This document shows positions 23,919 through 33,018 of a stretch of 64,000 nucleotides of DNA, in pieces. The notes under the pieces were generated by a model. It did not search any database, was not told the origin of the DNA, and was given only the letters and a program-made list of their open reading frames with translations. This DNA is from JACCQS01 sp963766765 (GTDB lineage Bacteria; Actinomycetota; Actinomycetes; Mycobacteriales; Geodermatophilaceae): positions 62,001 to 126,000 of the forward strand of contig CAVYBR010000005.1 of assembly GCA_963766765.1 (NCBI GenBank), read 5' to 3'. The position numbers and the translations under genes were made by a program. Numbering within the stretch: the stretch's first letter is position 1; each line of letters opens with the position of its first letter.

Positions 23919-25229
23919 GTGACCGGCCCCGCGCACCCAGCGACCTCCGACCAGGCCGGGCAGCTACCCGACGGCAATCCGCGGGCTCGGGACGGTGCAG
24001 AAACCGCTCCGCCGCCCGTCGTCAGTTGGGTGGGCCGGCGCTTGGAGGTCGAGGTCGGACCGGTTGCGCACGGCGGGCATTGCGTGGCCCGGCACGAGGG
24101 CCGCGTCGTCTTCGTCCGCCACGCCCTCCCCGGTGAACACGTCACGGTCCAGGTCACCGAGGACCGCCACTCCGGCTATTGCCGGGCCGACGCTGTCGAC
24201 ATCCATACCGAGGCTGCCGGCCGGGTCCCCAAACCGTGCCCGGCCGCGGGAGCGGGCAAGTGTGGCGGCTGCGACTGGCAGCATGCCGATCACGAGACCC
24301 AGCGGGCCTTGAAGACCGCAGTCCTGACCGAGCAACTGGTCCGGCTCGGCGGCCTGGCGGGGGGCGAGTTACCGCCCGATCTGCACGTCGAGGAAATCCC
24401 GGGCGGCGCGTTGCGCTGGCGTACCCGGGCGGGGTTTGCCGTTGACCGGCGGGGCCGGATCGGGATGCACCCACATCGCTCGCACCGCGTGTTGCCGATC
24501 GCGGACTGTCCCATCACGGCCCAGCCGGTTCTGGACGCCCACATCCTCGACCGGCGCTGGCCCGGCGCGGGCGCGGTCGAGGTTGCGGCGGATTCATACG
24601 GGCGTACGGCAGTGCGGCAGCTGGACCGACGCGGACGGCTCCGATCAAGTGGCGGCGCAAAGAAGCTGCGTGAGCAGGCTGCCGGCCGGACGTGGCAGGT
24701 CAGCAGCGGCGGCTTCTGGCAGATCCACCCGGGTGCTGCAGATGTGCTGGTGGAGGCGGTGCGCTCGTTCGCCGCCGTGCGACCGGGAGAGCGCGTCCTG
24801 GATCTCTATGCCGGGGTCGGGCTGTTCGGTGGCGTACTCGCCGAAGAGGTCGGGCCGACCGGCTCCGTGCTGTGCATCGAATCCAACGCGGTCGCGGTCA
24901 CCGATGCCGGGGTCAACCTCGCGGCCACGCCGTGGGCCGGCGCGCGGGTCGGTCGTGTCGATGCTGACCTCATCCACACCGAGCTGGCAACGACTGCGCC
25001 GGATGTGATCGTTCTCGACCCGCCGCGCTCTGGTGCCGGCCGGGCGGTCGCCGAGGCACTGGCCCTGTCCAGGGCTCGCATCGTCTATGTCGCATGTGAT
25101 CCGGCCGCGCTCGGGCGGGACGTGGCAACCTTGCGCGCCGCCGGGTACCGGCTAGCCGCCATCCGTGCCTTCGACCTCTACCCGATGACGCATCACCTGG
25201 AGGCCGTCGCACTGTTGTTACCGGGCTGA
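23919..25229 (+). CDS. TRAM-domain RNA (uracil-5-)methyltransferase, RumA/TrmA family
   Basis: The 436-residue protein has an N-terminal TRAM RNA-binding domain (about 35-95: VGRRLEVEVGPVAHGGHCVARHEGRVVFV), a cysteine cluster CPAAGAGKCGGCDW (about 107-120) that could bind a 4Fe-4S cluster, the SAM motif VLDLYAGVGLFGG (about 293-305), and catalytic cysteine in YVACDPAALGRDVATL (about 388-403). It should methylate C5 of a uridine in rRNA or tRNA. I start at the GTG at 23919, just before the TRAM domain, rather than in the Arg-rich stretch upstream. A downstream small gene and dxs follow, as in mycobacteria. Confidence 0.9.
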   Translation: MTGPAHPATSDQAGQLPDGNPRARDGAETAPPPVVSWVGRRLEVEVGPVAHGGHCVARHEGRVVFVRHALPGEHVTVQVTEDRHSGYCRADAVDIHTEAAGRVPKPCPAAGAGKCGGCDWQHADHETQRALKTAVLTEQLVRLGGLAGGELPPDLHVEEIPGGALRWRTRAGFAVDRRGRIGMHPHRSHRVLPIADCPITAQPVLDAHILDRRWPGAGAVEVAADSYGRTAVRQLDRRGRLRSSGGAKKLREQAAGRTWQVSSGGFWQIHPGAADVLVEAVRSFAAVRPGERVLDLYAGVGLFGGVLAEEVGPTGSVLCIESNAVAVTDAGVNLAATPWAGARVGRVDADLIHTELATTAPDVIVLDPPRSGAGRAVAEALALSRARIVYVACDPAALGRDVATLRAAGYRLAAIRAFDLYPMTHHLEAVALLLPG

Positions 25230-25281
25230 GGTCGGGGCGAGTACCTCTCCGTCCCGCGCGCGGCAGGCCACAATCGTAGGT

Positions 25282-25653
25282 ATGACCAATCGGGACCTGC
25301 CGCCGAGCTGGCCCGAGGTTGTCTGGCCGCCGGGGTCTCCCGACTGGGAGGACAGTGCGGTGCGGTGGCTGCTGGAGCAGGTCCCGCCGGAATATCGGCG
25401 CTACGACGTGCTGCGGCGCTATCCCGTCCTGCTCGCACGATTTGCCGGGGATCATGTGTCCGCCGCGCTCGAGGCGGCCCGGACGAGCTGGCGATCGTTG
25501 CGCGTGGACTTGGTGGACCACATTCCCGCTGAGGCCCTGGATGCGGCAATGGACGCCTACGAACGGGAGGGGTCGCGGCTGGCCGCAGTTGCTCGTTCGG
25601 TCGAGGTGGTGTCCGCCGCGCTGCGGGGACAACGGTGGGTGCCACGGTTGTGA
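25282..25653 (+). CDS. Conserved-looking hypothetical protein
   Basis: This 123-residue soluble protein begins MTNRDLPPSWPEVVWPPGSPDWEDSA and is mostly helical, with WLLEQVPPEYRRYDVLRRYPVLLARFAG (about 34-61) and a long C-terminal helix AMDAYEREGSRLAAVARSVEVVSAALRG. I recognise no domain; similar short proteins occur near dxs in actinobacteria. A CACAAT hexamer (25270-25275) precedes the ATG by six bases, fitting a leaderless mRNA. It is 52 bp after the methyltransferase and 99 bp before dxs. Confidence 0.72.
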   Translation: MTNRDLPPSWPEVVWPPGSPDWEDSAVRWLLEQVPPEYRRYDVLRRYPVLLARFAGDHVSAALEAARTSWRSLRVDLVDHIPAEALDAAMDAYEREGSRLAAVARSVEVVSAALRGQRWVPRL

Positions 25654-25752
25654 CGTCCGAGGCAGTGCCCGGCGTCGCGTCTACACTCGGAGCTCCGCCG
25701 GAGCACCACTGAGCGCTCCGGAAGCAACGATGACCAGGGGGCGAGGCACGTC

Positions 25753-27759
25753 GTGCCGAAGTTGGCGACGATCACCAGCCCGGCAGATCTGCGTGCGTTG
25801 CCCGCCGATCAGCTGCCGGCTTTAGCCACCGAGATCCGCGACTTCCTGATCAGTGCCTGTGCCCGAAACGGGGGGCACCTCGGACCGAATCTCGGCGCGG
25901 TCGAGCTGACGATCGCACTGCACAGAGTCTTCGACTCGCCGCGGGTCCCGATCATCTTCGACACCGGCCACCAGTGCTACGTGCACAAGATCCTCACCGG
26001 GCGACAAGGCGGGTTCGACCTGTTGAAGCGCGCGGGCGGCCTGTCCGGCTACCCGGCCAGGGATGAATCCGAGCACGATTGGGTCGAGAACTCCCACGCC
26101 TCAACCGCCTTGTCCTACGCCGACGGGATGGCCAAGGCATTCGCCGTGCGAGGTGATCGACGTCCGGTCGTAGCGGTGGTCGGCGACGGGGCGCTGACCG
26201 GCGGAATGTGTTGGGAGGCAATCAACAACATCGCATCGGCCAAGGACCGCCCAGTCATCATCGTCGTCAACGACAACGGCCGTTCGTACTCCCCGACGAT
26301 CGGTGGCTTGGCTGACCGGCTTGCCTCACTTCGGTTGCGTCCCGGATACGAAGGGATGCTGGAGAGCGTCAAGAGGAATCTGGGCCGCACGCCCATGGTG
26401 GGCCCAGCTCTCTACGACGCTCTGCATGGCATGAAGAAGGGCATCAAGGACATCGTCGCGCCACAGGGCATGTTCGAGGACCTGGGGATGAAGTACGTCG
26501 GTGCCGTCGACGGACACGACATCGCGGCCCTGGAATCCGCCTTCCGCCGCGCGCGCGACTTCGGCGCCCCGGTGATCGTGCACTGCGTGACCATCAAGGG
26601 GTTCGGGTACGCACCTGCGCAGGCGAACGAAGAAGACGCCTGGCACAGCACCGGCGCGTTCGACCCGGACAACGGCATGCTCACCCTGGCCTCCGGTCCC
26701 ACGTGGACCGAGGCCTTCTCGGCGGAGCTCGTCCGCATCGGCGCCGCGCGCAGCGATGTCGTTGCGATCACCGCGGCGATGCTGTACCCGACCGGCTTGG
26801 CGGCGTTCGCCGAGGCGTACCCCGAGCGCACTTTCGACGTCGGCATCGCCGAGCAACATGCAGTGACGTCTGCGGCAGGGATGGCCATGGCCGGGCTGCA
26901 CCCGGTGGTGGCGATCTACGCCACGTTCCTCAACCGTGCCTTCGACCAGATGCTCCTCGACGTCGCCCTGCACCGCCTGCCGGTCACCTTCGTGCTGGAC
27001 CGGGCGGGGGTGACCGGAGATGACGGCCCCTCGCACAACGGGATGTGGGACCTGTCCATCCTCGGTGTCGTTCCGGGGATGCGGGTGGCCGCCCCACGGG
27101 ACGCGTCGACCTTGCGCAGCGCCATGCGCGAGGCAGTGGCGGACGCTTCCGGCCCCACCACCCTGCGCTTCCCCAAGGGTGGGCTGTCCGCAGAAGTCCC
27201 GGTCGTGCGCACGCTCGACGGTTCGGTGGACGTGCTGTTCGAAAACCACGGCACCGATCCAGGGGTCGAGGTGCTCGTCATCGTCGCCGGCCCGTTGGCC
27301 GAGGCGGCGGTCGAGGCGACTGCAGCGATCGCCGGGGACGGCTGGGCTATGCGGGTCGTGTCGCCGACCTGGATCCGCCCCGTCCCGCAGGCGGTGCTCG
27401 ATCTGGCCCGCACCACCGAACTCGTCGTCACCGTCGAGGACGGCGGCCGGTCAGGCGGTTTCGGCAGTTGGGTCGCTCAGGAACTGCGTGACGCTTCGAT
27501 TGACCGGCCGATACTCACCCTCGGGCTCGCTCAGGAGTTCCTGGCGGTCGGGAAGCGCGCCGACCTCCTCGCTGCCGCCGGCCTGGACGCCGCCGGCATC
27601 GAGCGATCGGTGCGCAACCGCATGGCTGCCCTGCACGCCGCTTCGGACCCCGGCCCGGCCCAGTCAGCGACGGCCGACGCTCGGCAGGGGAACGTTGTGA
27701 ACCTCTCTGAGATCGAGTCCCGCCGCATGGATTCGGCCGCCGGCTCCGGACCGTCATAA
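25753..27759 (+). CDS. dxs: 1-deoxy-D-xylulose-5-phosphate synthase
   Basis: This 668-residue enzyme condenses pyruvate with glyceraldehyde 3-phosphate, the first step of the non-mevalonate isoprenoid route. Conserved elements are DTGHQCYVHKILTGR near residue 70, the ThDP/Mg motif GDGALTGGMCWEAINN near 142 with VVNDNGRSYSPTIGG, and the transketolase-type IAEQHAVTSAAGMA near 370; the C-terminal domain (from about 490) is also present. The length is normal, with a variable tail of about 40 residues. The GTG start at 25753 has a G-rich AGGGGGCGAGG upstream. A response-regulator gene starts 4 bp after the stop. Confidence 0.97.
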   Translation: MPKLATITSPADLRALPADQLPALATEIRDFLISACARNGGHLGPNLGAVELTIALHRVFDSPRVPIIFDTGHQCYVHKILTGRQGGFDLLKRAGGLSGYPARDESEHDWVENSHASTALSYADGMAKAFAVRGDRRPVVAVVGDGALTGGMCWEAINNIASAKDRPVIIVVNDNGRSYSPTIGGLADRLASLRLRPGYEGMLESVKRNLGRTPMVGPALYDALHGMKKGIKDIVAPQGMFEDLGMKYVGAVDGHDIAALESAFRRARDFGAPVIVHCVTIKGFGYAPAQANEEDAWHSTGAFDPDNGMLTLASGPTWTEAFSAELVRIGAARSDVVAITAAMLYPTGLAAFAEAYPERTFDVGIAEQHAVTSAAGMAMAGLHPVVAIYATFLNRAFDQMLLDVALHRLPVTFVLDRAGVTGDDGPSHNGMWDLSILGVVPGMRVAAPRDASTLRSAMREAVADASGPTTLRFPKGGLSAEVPVVRTLDGSVDVLFENHGTDPGVEVLVIVAGPLAEAAVEATAAIAGDGWAMRVVSPTWIRPVPQAVLDLARTTELVVTVEDGGRSGGFGSWVAQELRDASIDRPILTLGLAQEFLAVGKRADLLAAAGLDAAGIERSVRNRMAALHAASDPGPAQSATADARQGNVVNLSEIESRRMDSAAGSGPS

Positions 27760-27763
27760 CACC

Positions 27764-28432
27764 ATGCGCATCTTGTTGGTCGAGGACGAGCGACAGCTCG
27801 CTGACACCCTCGCCCGCGGACTGCGTCGTCAGGGAATGGCGGTCGACGTCGCCTATGACGGCCTGGATGGGCATGAGAAGTGGACCTACACCGATTACGA
27901 CGTGGTCGTTCTGGACCGCGACCTTCCTGGCATGTCGGGCGACGAGGTCATGCGCCAGCTGGCCGGGTCCGGGACGCTGACCCGGGTCCTGATGCTCACC
28001 GCGAGTGGATCGGTGGCCGATCGGGTCAACGGGTTGTCCCTGGGTGCTGATGACTACCTGGCCAAGCCGTTCGCCTTCGCCGAGCTGGTGGCCCGAATCC
28101 GCGCGCTGGGTCGCCGGGCGACTCCAGCGGCCCCGCCGGTGCTCGGGGCCGGTGACCTGGTTCTGGATCCCGCCAGGCGCGTTGTCCGCCGGGCCGACAA
28201 CCCGATCGAGCTGACCCGCAAGGAGTTCGGGGTGCTCGAGATGCTGATGCGCGCCGACGGTGGCGTCGTCTCCAGTGAGGAACTGCTCGAGAAGGTCTGG
28301 GACGAAAACGCCGATCCCTTCACCACCACCGTTCGCGTCACGATCATGACGATGCGGCGCAAGCTCGGCGAGCCGGCCATCGTCGAGACCGTGGTCGGGT
28401 CGGGTTATCGGATCAACACCGATCCCAAGTAG
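27764..28432 (+). CDS. OmpR/PhoB-family response regulator
   Basis: This 222-residue protein has a receiver domain with acidic pocket E7/D8, phospho-acceptor D51 (VVVLDRDLPGMSG) and K101 (DYLAKPFAF), and a C-terminal winged helix (from about 128: LVLDPARRVVRRADNPIELTRKEFGVLEMLM; recognition part VRVTIMTMRRKLG). It should be phosphorylated by the sensor kinase 25 bp downstream and bind direct repeats. The ATG is only 4 bp after dxs, so some read-through transcription is likely. Its targets are unknown. Confidence 0.95.
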   Translation: MRILLVEDERQLADTLARGLRRQGMAVDVAYDGLDGHEKWTYTDYDVVVLDRDLPGMSGDEVMRQLAGSGTLTRVLMLTASGSVADRVNGLSLGADDYLAKPFAFAELVARIRALGRRATPAAPPVLGAGDLVLDPARRVVRRADNPIELTRKEFGVLEMLMRADGGVVSSEELLEKVWDENADPFTTTVRVTIMTMRRKLGEPAIVETVVGSGYRINTDPK

Positions 28433-28457
28433 GCAGGCACAGGGCAGGCTGTCGGGC

Positions 28458-29618
28458 ATGCGGATCTCGCTGCGCTGGCGTCTGGCCCTTGCCTACGGCG
28501 CACTCCTGACCGTCTCGGCGGCCATCCTTCTCGCCGTGGCTGTCATCGTCGCCGACCGGACCGTTGCCGCCGCGCCCGGTCTCCCGCCGGACACCCAGGT
28601 CGACATCGTGACCGAGGACGGTGGCACCGTCACGGTGACGGCCGGCGCCGTGCAGGACGCACTGCGCGACCAGGCCCGTGATGCGATCCTGCGCACCGGC
28701 GGACTTGCATTCGGGTTCGTGGTGCTGGCCGGGGCAGCGGCGAGTTACCTGGTGGCGGGCCGGGTGCTGCGCCCGGTCAGCGATCTGACTGCGACAGCTC
28801 GGCGACTGTCTACCGCCACGTTGGCCGAGCGAATCTCCTACGACGGGCCGCGGGACGAACTCGCCGAACTCGCCGACGCCTTCGACGAGATGGTGGGCCG
28901 GCTCGACGCCGCGTTCGCGGGGCAGCAGAGGTTTGCCGCCAATGCCAGCCATGAACTACGAACGCCGTTGACTCTCATCCGCGCGGAAGTGGACGTTGCC
29001 CTGGCCGACCCTGATGCCACTGCCGAGGAGCTGCGCTCGTCCGCCGAGGTCGTGCGGGAGGCCACCATTCGCGCGGATGCGCTGGTGGAGTCGCTGCTGG
29101 TCCTGGCCCGCAGTGAAGCCGAGGCCGAGCACGGGGTGCTCAGCAGACGACAGGCGGTTGATCTGGCCGCCCTGGTTCCGGGCGCTCTGGCTGGGATCGG
29201 GTCTGAGACAGCGGAGCAGGATCTGAGCATTGAGCCGGAGCTGGCGCCGGCCCGTACGGTCGGGGACCCTGAATTGCTGTCCCGGCTGATCGGCAATCTC
29301 CTCGAAAATGCCGTCCGGCACAACATCGAGGGCGGGGAGGTGTCGGTTCGGACCGGCACCGAAAACGGACAGGCCTGGCTCACTGTGATCAACACCGGCC
29401 CGGAGTTGGAGCAGGCCGAGCTCGGGGACCTGGTCCGGCCGTTCCGGCGCGGCGGGGACGGCCGATCCGGTGTGCGAGGGGTCGGGCTGGGCCTGTCCAT
29501 CGTGCGGGCTGTGGTGGCCGCTCACCACGGCCGGTTCGAGCTGACCGCACTGCCCGACGGGGGGCTCGAGGTACGGGTCAACCTCCCGGCCCGGGGCGAG
29601 CCGACGCCGGCCGGGTGA
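28458..29618 (+). CDS. Two-component sensor histidine kinase
   Basis: The 386-residue kinase has a first membrane span (about 9-33), a short extracytoplasmic loop of about 45 residues (34-78), a second span (about 82-100), HAMP (about 101-154), HisKA with phospho-acceptor H165 (ANASHELRTPLTL), and HATPase motifs N (LIGNLLENAVRHN, about 278), G1-like, and GVGLGLSIVRAVV (G2). All catalytic boxes are intact. The small sensory loop gives no clue to the signal. It is the cognate partner of the response regulator upstream. It ends 12 bp from the convergent beta-oxidation gene. Confidence 0.95.
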   Translation: MRISLRWRLALAYGALLTVSAAILLAVAVIVADRTVAAAPGLPPDTQVDIVTEDGGTVTVTAGAVQDALRDQARDAILRTGGLAFGFVVLAGAAASYLVAGRVLRPVSDLTATARRLSTATLAERISYDGPRDELAELADAFDEMVGRLDAAFAGQQRFAANASHELRTPLTLIRAEVDVALADPDATAEELRSSAEVVREATIRADALVESLLVLARSEAEAEHGVLSRRQAVDLAALVPGALAGIGSETAEQDLSIEPELAPARTVGDPELLSRLIGNLLENAVRHNIEGGEVSVRTGTENGQAWLTVINTGPELEQAELGDLVRPFRRGGDGRSGVRGVGLGLSIVRAVVAAHHGRFELTALPDGGLEVRVNLPARGEPTPAG

Positions 29619-29629
29619 AGCGGAACAGA

Positions 29630-31756
29630 TCAGACCGATGGCGGGAGGCTGGCGGTTCCCGGCGGCAGGAATCGCTGGCCGGTGGCCTTCTCGCTGATGC
29701 CTTCGCGGTCGAGGTACGGGGTGATGCCGCCGAGATGGAATGGCCAGCCGGCGCCCAGTAGCAGGCACAGGTCGATGTCCTGGGCGGCCCCGACGACGCC
29801 TTCGTCGAGCATCAGCCGGATCTCCTGGGCAAGGGCCTCCAGCGCGGCAGTGCGTACCTCATCAGCGGTCATCGGTGCATCGCCACCCGTGAACAGGGCG
29901 GTGACCTCCGGATCCACGTGTTGACCGGACTCGTCCCAGACATAGACGCCCGGCTTTCCGGCGTCCACGAGGCCCCGCAAGTTCTGGCTCACGCCGTATC
30001 GGTCCGGGAAGGCGGCGTGCAGCGTCTCGGCTGTGTGCAGCGCAACAGCTGGACCCACCAGCATCAGCAGCAGGAACGGGCTCATCGGCAGGCCGAGCGG
30101 CTCGAGTGCTCGATCGGCGACCTCGATCGGTGTACCGCGGTCGACGGCCGTCGTCACCTCGCCGAGGAATCGGGTGAGCAGCCGGTTGACGACGAAAGCA
30201 GGTGCGTCCTGAACCAGCACGCAGCTCTTCTTCAAGTCCTTGCCCACCGCGAATGCCGTCGCCAATGTCGCGTCGTCGGTCTGCGCGCCGCGCACGATCT
30301 CGAGCAGCGGCAGGACGGCCACCGGGTTGAAGAAATGGAAGCCGACGACGCGCTCCGGGTGATCCAGGTCGGCGGCCAGATCGGAAATGGACAGCGACGA
30401 CGTGTTCGTGGCGAGGATGCAGTCCGGACGCACCACTGACTCGACCTCGGCGAACACCTGCTTCTTGACCGTGCGGTCTTCGAACACCGCTTCGAGCACG
30501 AAGTCGGCATCGACGAAGGCATCCTTGGTGAGTGAGCCGGAGACCATGGCCTTGAGTCGGTTGGCCTTGTCGCTGCCCACTCGACCTTTGCCGAGGAGCT
30601 TGTCGATTTCGTCGTGCACGTAGCCCACGCCGCGATCCAGTCGTTCCTGATCGAGGTCGGTCAGGACTACCGGGACCTCGAGTCGGCGGGCGAAGAGCAG
30701 GGCCAGTTGTCCTGCCATGAGCCCCGCGCCGACGATGCCGACCTTGGTGACCGGCCGGGCGAGGTTCTTGTCCGGAACGCCGACTGGGCGCTTCGCGCGC
30801 TTCTGGACCAGATCGAAGGCGTACAGCCCGGCGCGGAGTTCATCGCCCATCACGAGATCAGCCAGTGCCTCGTCCTCAGCGGCCGTACCCGCGACGAAGA
30901 AGTCACCGTCCGCGCCGCCGCGCGCGTGCTCGAGCAGCTCCAGTGCGCGGTACGGGGCCGGAGCGGCACCGTGGAACTTGGCCTCGACAAGGGCCCTGCC
31001 ACGCTCCAGGGCCGCGGTCCATGCCGCACCGCGGTCGATGTCTGGTCTGTGCGCCGCCGTCGCGCCGGTGAGCACACCTGCCGCCCACTCGATCGAGCGC
31101 TCCAGGAAGTCGGCCGGCTCGAAACTCACGTCGGCAATGCCGAGCTTGGCAGCCTGCTTGGCGTTGAGCATGCGGTTCTGGTTGAGCGCGTTGTCCAAAA
31201 TCACGGTGACCGCGCCGTCCGGCCCGATCAGGTTGGGCAGCAACTGAGTTCCGCCCCAACCCGGCACGAGGCCGAGGAAGCACTCGGGCAGGGCGATGGC
31301 CGCGGCGCCGGTCGAAAGGGTCCGGTAATGGCAGTGCAAGGCCAACTCGACACCGCCACCCATCGCCGCGCCGTTGATGAACGCGAACGTCGGGATGGCC
31401 GAGTCCTTGAACCGCCGGAACACCGCATGGCCGAGTCGCCCGAACTCGAGTGCCTTGTCCCGGGTGTCGACCAAGCCGATTCCGGACAGATCCGCGCCGA
31501 CGGCGAAGATGAAGGGTTTGCCGGTCACGGCGATCGCCGCGACAGCGGGGGAGTGTGCCTCGATCTCGTCCATGGCCGCGGCAAGGTTGGCCAGGCCGGC
31601 TGGACCGAACGTGGTCGGGCGGGTGTGATCGAGTCCGTTGTCGATAGTGATCAGAGCCAGCTCACGGTCAAGTCCTGGCACTGCGACGTAACGCACGTGG
31701 GACTCGGTGATGACCTCGTCCGGGTACGCAAGCTTTGCCTGATCAATGGCAGTCAC
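29630..31756 (-). CDS. Fatty-acid oxidation multifunctional protein (enoyl-CoA hydratase / 3-hydroxyacyl-CoA dehydrogenase)
   Basis: This 708-residue FadB/FadJ-type protein has a crotonase domain (about 1-300) with oxyanion and catalytic glutamates in GGGVELALHCHYR and LPECFLGLVPGWGG, and an NAD-binding 3-hydroxyacyl-CoA dehydrogenase (from about 335: GIVGAGLMAGQLALLFARR) with catalytic histidine in GFHFFNPVAVLPLLE and the C-terminal domain duplicated to residue 700. It converts enoyl-CoA to 3-ketoacyl-CoA. The GTG at 31756 overlaps the stop of the thiolase gene by 4 bp (GTGA); the longer upstream frame lies within the thiolase gene. The partner thiolase completes a trifunctional set. Confidence 0.95.
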   Translation of the reverse strand: MTAIDQAKLAYPDEVITESHVRYVAVPGLDRELALITIDNGLDHTRPTTFGPAGLANLAAAMDEIEAHSPAVAAIAVTGKPFIFAVGADLSGIGLVDTRDKALEFGRLGHAVFRRFKDSAIPTFAFINGAAMGGGVELALHCHYRTLSTGAAAIALPECFLGLVPGWGGTQLLPNLIGPDGAVTVILDNALNQNRMLNAKQAAKLGIADVSFEPADFLERSIEWAAGVLTGATAAHRPDIDRGAAWTAALERGRALVEAKFHGAAPAPYRALELLEHARGGADGDFFVAGTAAEDEALADLVMGDELRAGLYAFDLVQKRAKRPVGVPDKNLARPVTKVGIVGAGLMAGQLALLFARRLEVPVVLTDLDQERLDRGVGYVHDEIDKLLGKGRVGSDKANRLKAMVSGSLTKDAFVDADFVLEAVFEDRTVKKQVFAEVESVVRPDCILATNTSSLSISDLAADLDHPERVVGFHFFNPVAVLPLLEIVRGAQTDDATLATAFAVGKDLKKSCVLVQDAPAFVVNRLLTRFLGEVTTAVDRGTPIEVADRALEPLGLPMSPFLLLMLVGPAVALHTAETLHAAFPDRYGVSQNLRGLVDAGKPGVYVWDESGQHVDPEVTALFTGGDAPMTADEVRTAALEALAQEIRLMLDEGVVGAAQDIDLCLLLGAGWPFHLGGITPYLDREGISEKATGQRFLPPGTASLPPSV

Positions 31757-32964
31757 GAGCGAGCCCCCTGGCTGGCGTCGTACGCGGGGTTTTCCCAGAT
31801 CACACTGCCGCCCATTCCGATTCCGATGCACATCGCCGTCAGCCCGTAACGCACGTCTGGCCGCTCCGCGAACTGCCGGGCCAACTGGGTCATCAGTCGG
31901 ACGCCGGAGGAGGCCAGCGGGTGCCCGACGGCGATCGCGCCACCCCACGGGTTGACTCGCTCGTCATCGTCGACGATTCCGAAGTGATCGAGGAAGGCCA
32001 GGACCTGTACGGCGAAGGCCTCGTTGAGTTCGAAGGCACCGATGTCGTCGATGGCCAGTCCGGTCTGGCGCAGCACCTTCTCGGTGGCCGGTACCGGGCC
32101 GATGCCCATGACTTCGGGCTCGACACCGACGAAGCTGTAGCCGACCAGCCGCATGGCGGCGGGCACTTCCAGTTCTCGAGCCACGTCCTCGGCGGCGATC
32201 AGGCAGGCGGTGGCCCCGTCGTTGAGCCCGGCGGCGTTACCTGCAGTGATCCGCCCATGCGATCGGAAGGGGGTCTTCAGCGTGGCGAGGCCCTCGATCG
32301 TGGTCTCCGGGCGAGGCGGTTCGTCAGCGGTGGCGAGGCCGTAGCCGGCCTGCGTCGAGCGGGTGCCGGCGACGAGATCCTGACCGATCTGGCCGTTGGC
32401 AGCGGCCTTGGCGTACTTGGCCTGACTGCCCGCGGCGAACGCGTCGGCACGTTCCTTGGTCAGGTGGGGAAATCGGTCGTGGAGGTTTTCGGCCGTCTGG
32501 CCCATGACGAGTGCTGACGGGTCGACGAGCTTCTCGGACAGGAAGCGCGGATTCGGGTCGACGCCTTCGCCCATGGGGTGGTGGCCCATGTGCTCGACCC
32601 CGCCGGCGATGGCCACGTCGTAGGCCCCGAAGGCGATGCCGCTGGCGGTGGTGGTGACAGCGGTCATCGCGCCGGCGCACATCCGGTCGATGGCATAGCC
32701 GGGGACGCTGCGGGGGAGTCCGGCCAGCAGCGAGGCAGTCCGGCCGATCGTCAGACCTTGGTCGCCGATCTGAGTGGTCGCTGCAATGGCCACCTCGTCG
32801 ATCCGGTCCGGCGGGATACTCGGGTTTCGCCGCATCAACTCGCGGATGCAGCGCACGACGAGGTCATCCGCGCGGGTCTCTGCGTAGATGCCTTTGGGGC
32901 CGGCCTTGCCGAACGGAGTGCGGACGCCGTCGACGAAGACGACCTCACGAAGTGTGCGGGACAT
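31753..32964 (-). CDS. Acetyl-CoA acyltransferase (thiolase)
   Basis: The 403-residue thiolase carries the acyl-accepting cysteine C96 (IDRMCAGAMTAV), the histidine in GGAIAVGHPLASSG and the C-terminal cysteine of GLTAMCIGIGMGG. It cleaves 3-ketoacyl-CoA to acetyl-CoA in beta-oxidation and forms the operon partner of the downstream FadB/FadJ-type gene. I chose the ATG at 32964 (MSRTLREVVFVDGVRTP), the normal thiolase start; a longer frame adds 18 residues. A near-perfect palindrome lies 20-35 bp upstream, suggesting control by a TetR-type repressor that senses acyl-CoA. Confidence 0.96.
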   Translation of the reverse strand: MSRTLREVVFVDGVRTPFGKAGPKGIYAETRADDLVVRCIRELMRRNPSIPPDRIDEVAIAATTQIGDQGLTIGRTASLLAGLPRSVPGYAIDRMCAGAMTAVTTTASGIAFGAYDVAIAGGVEHMGHHPMGEGVDPNPRFLSEKLVDPSALVMGQTAENLHDRFPHLTKERADAFAAGSQAKYAKAAANGQIGQDLVAGTRSTQAGYGLATADEPPRPETTIEGLATLKTPFRSHGRITAGNAAGLNDGATACLIAAEDVARELEVPAAMRLVGYSFVGVEPEVMGIGPVPATEKVLRQTGLAIDDIGAFELNEAFAVQVLAFLDHFGIVDDDERVNPWGGAIAVGHPLASSGVRLMTQLARQFAERPDVRYGLTAMCIGIGMGGSVIWENPAYDASQGARS

Positions 32965-32972
32965 GCCTGCGA

Positions 32973-33001
32973 GGGTAACCGGAGTTACTGGCCGGTAACA
33001 A
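32973..33001 (-). promoter_or_regulatory. Promoter with overlapping inverted-repeat operator for the beta-oxidation genes
   Basis: On the minus strand, TTGTTA (-35, 32996-33001) and TTACCC (-10, 32973-32978) are 17 nt apart. The spacer region holds GTTACYGGCCRGTAAC (32984-32999), an inverted repeat with 7 of 8 arm positions paired, and a further GGTTAC half-site lies at 32975-32980. The arrangement is that of a repressor site blocking RNA polymerase, and TTAC-N-GTAA sites are common for TetR-type regulators. No regulator gene lies next to it. Confidence 0.55.
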
Positions 33002-33018
33002 AGTGTTCGTGAGCACAC

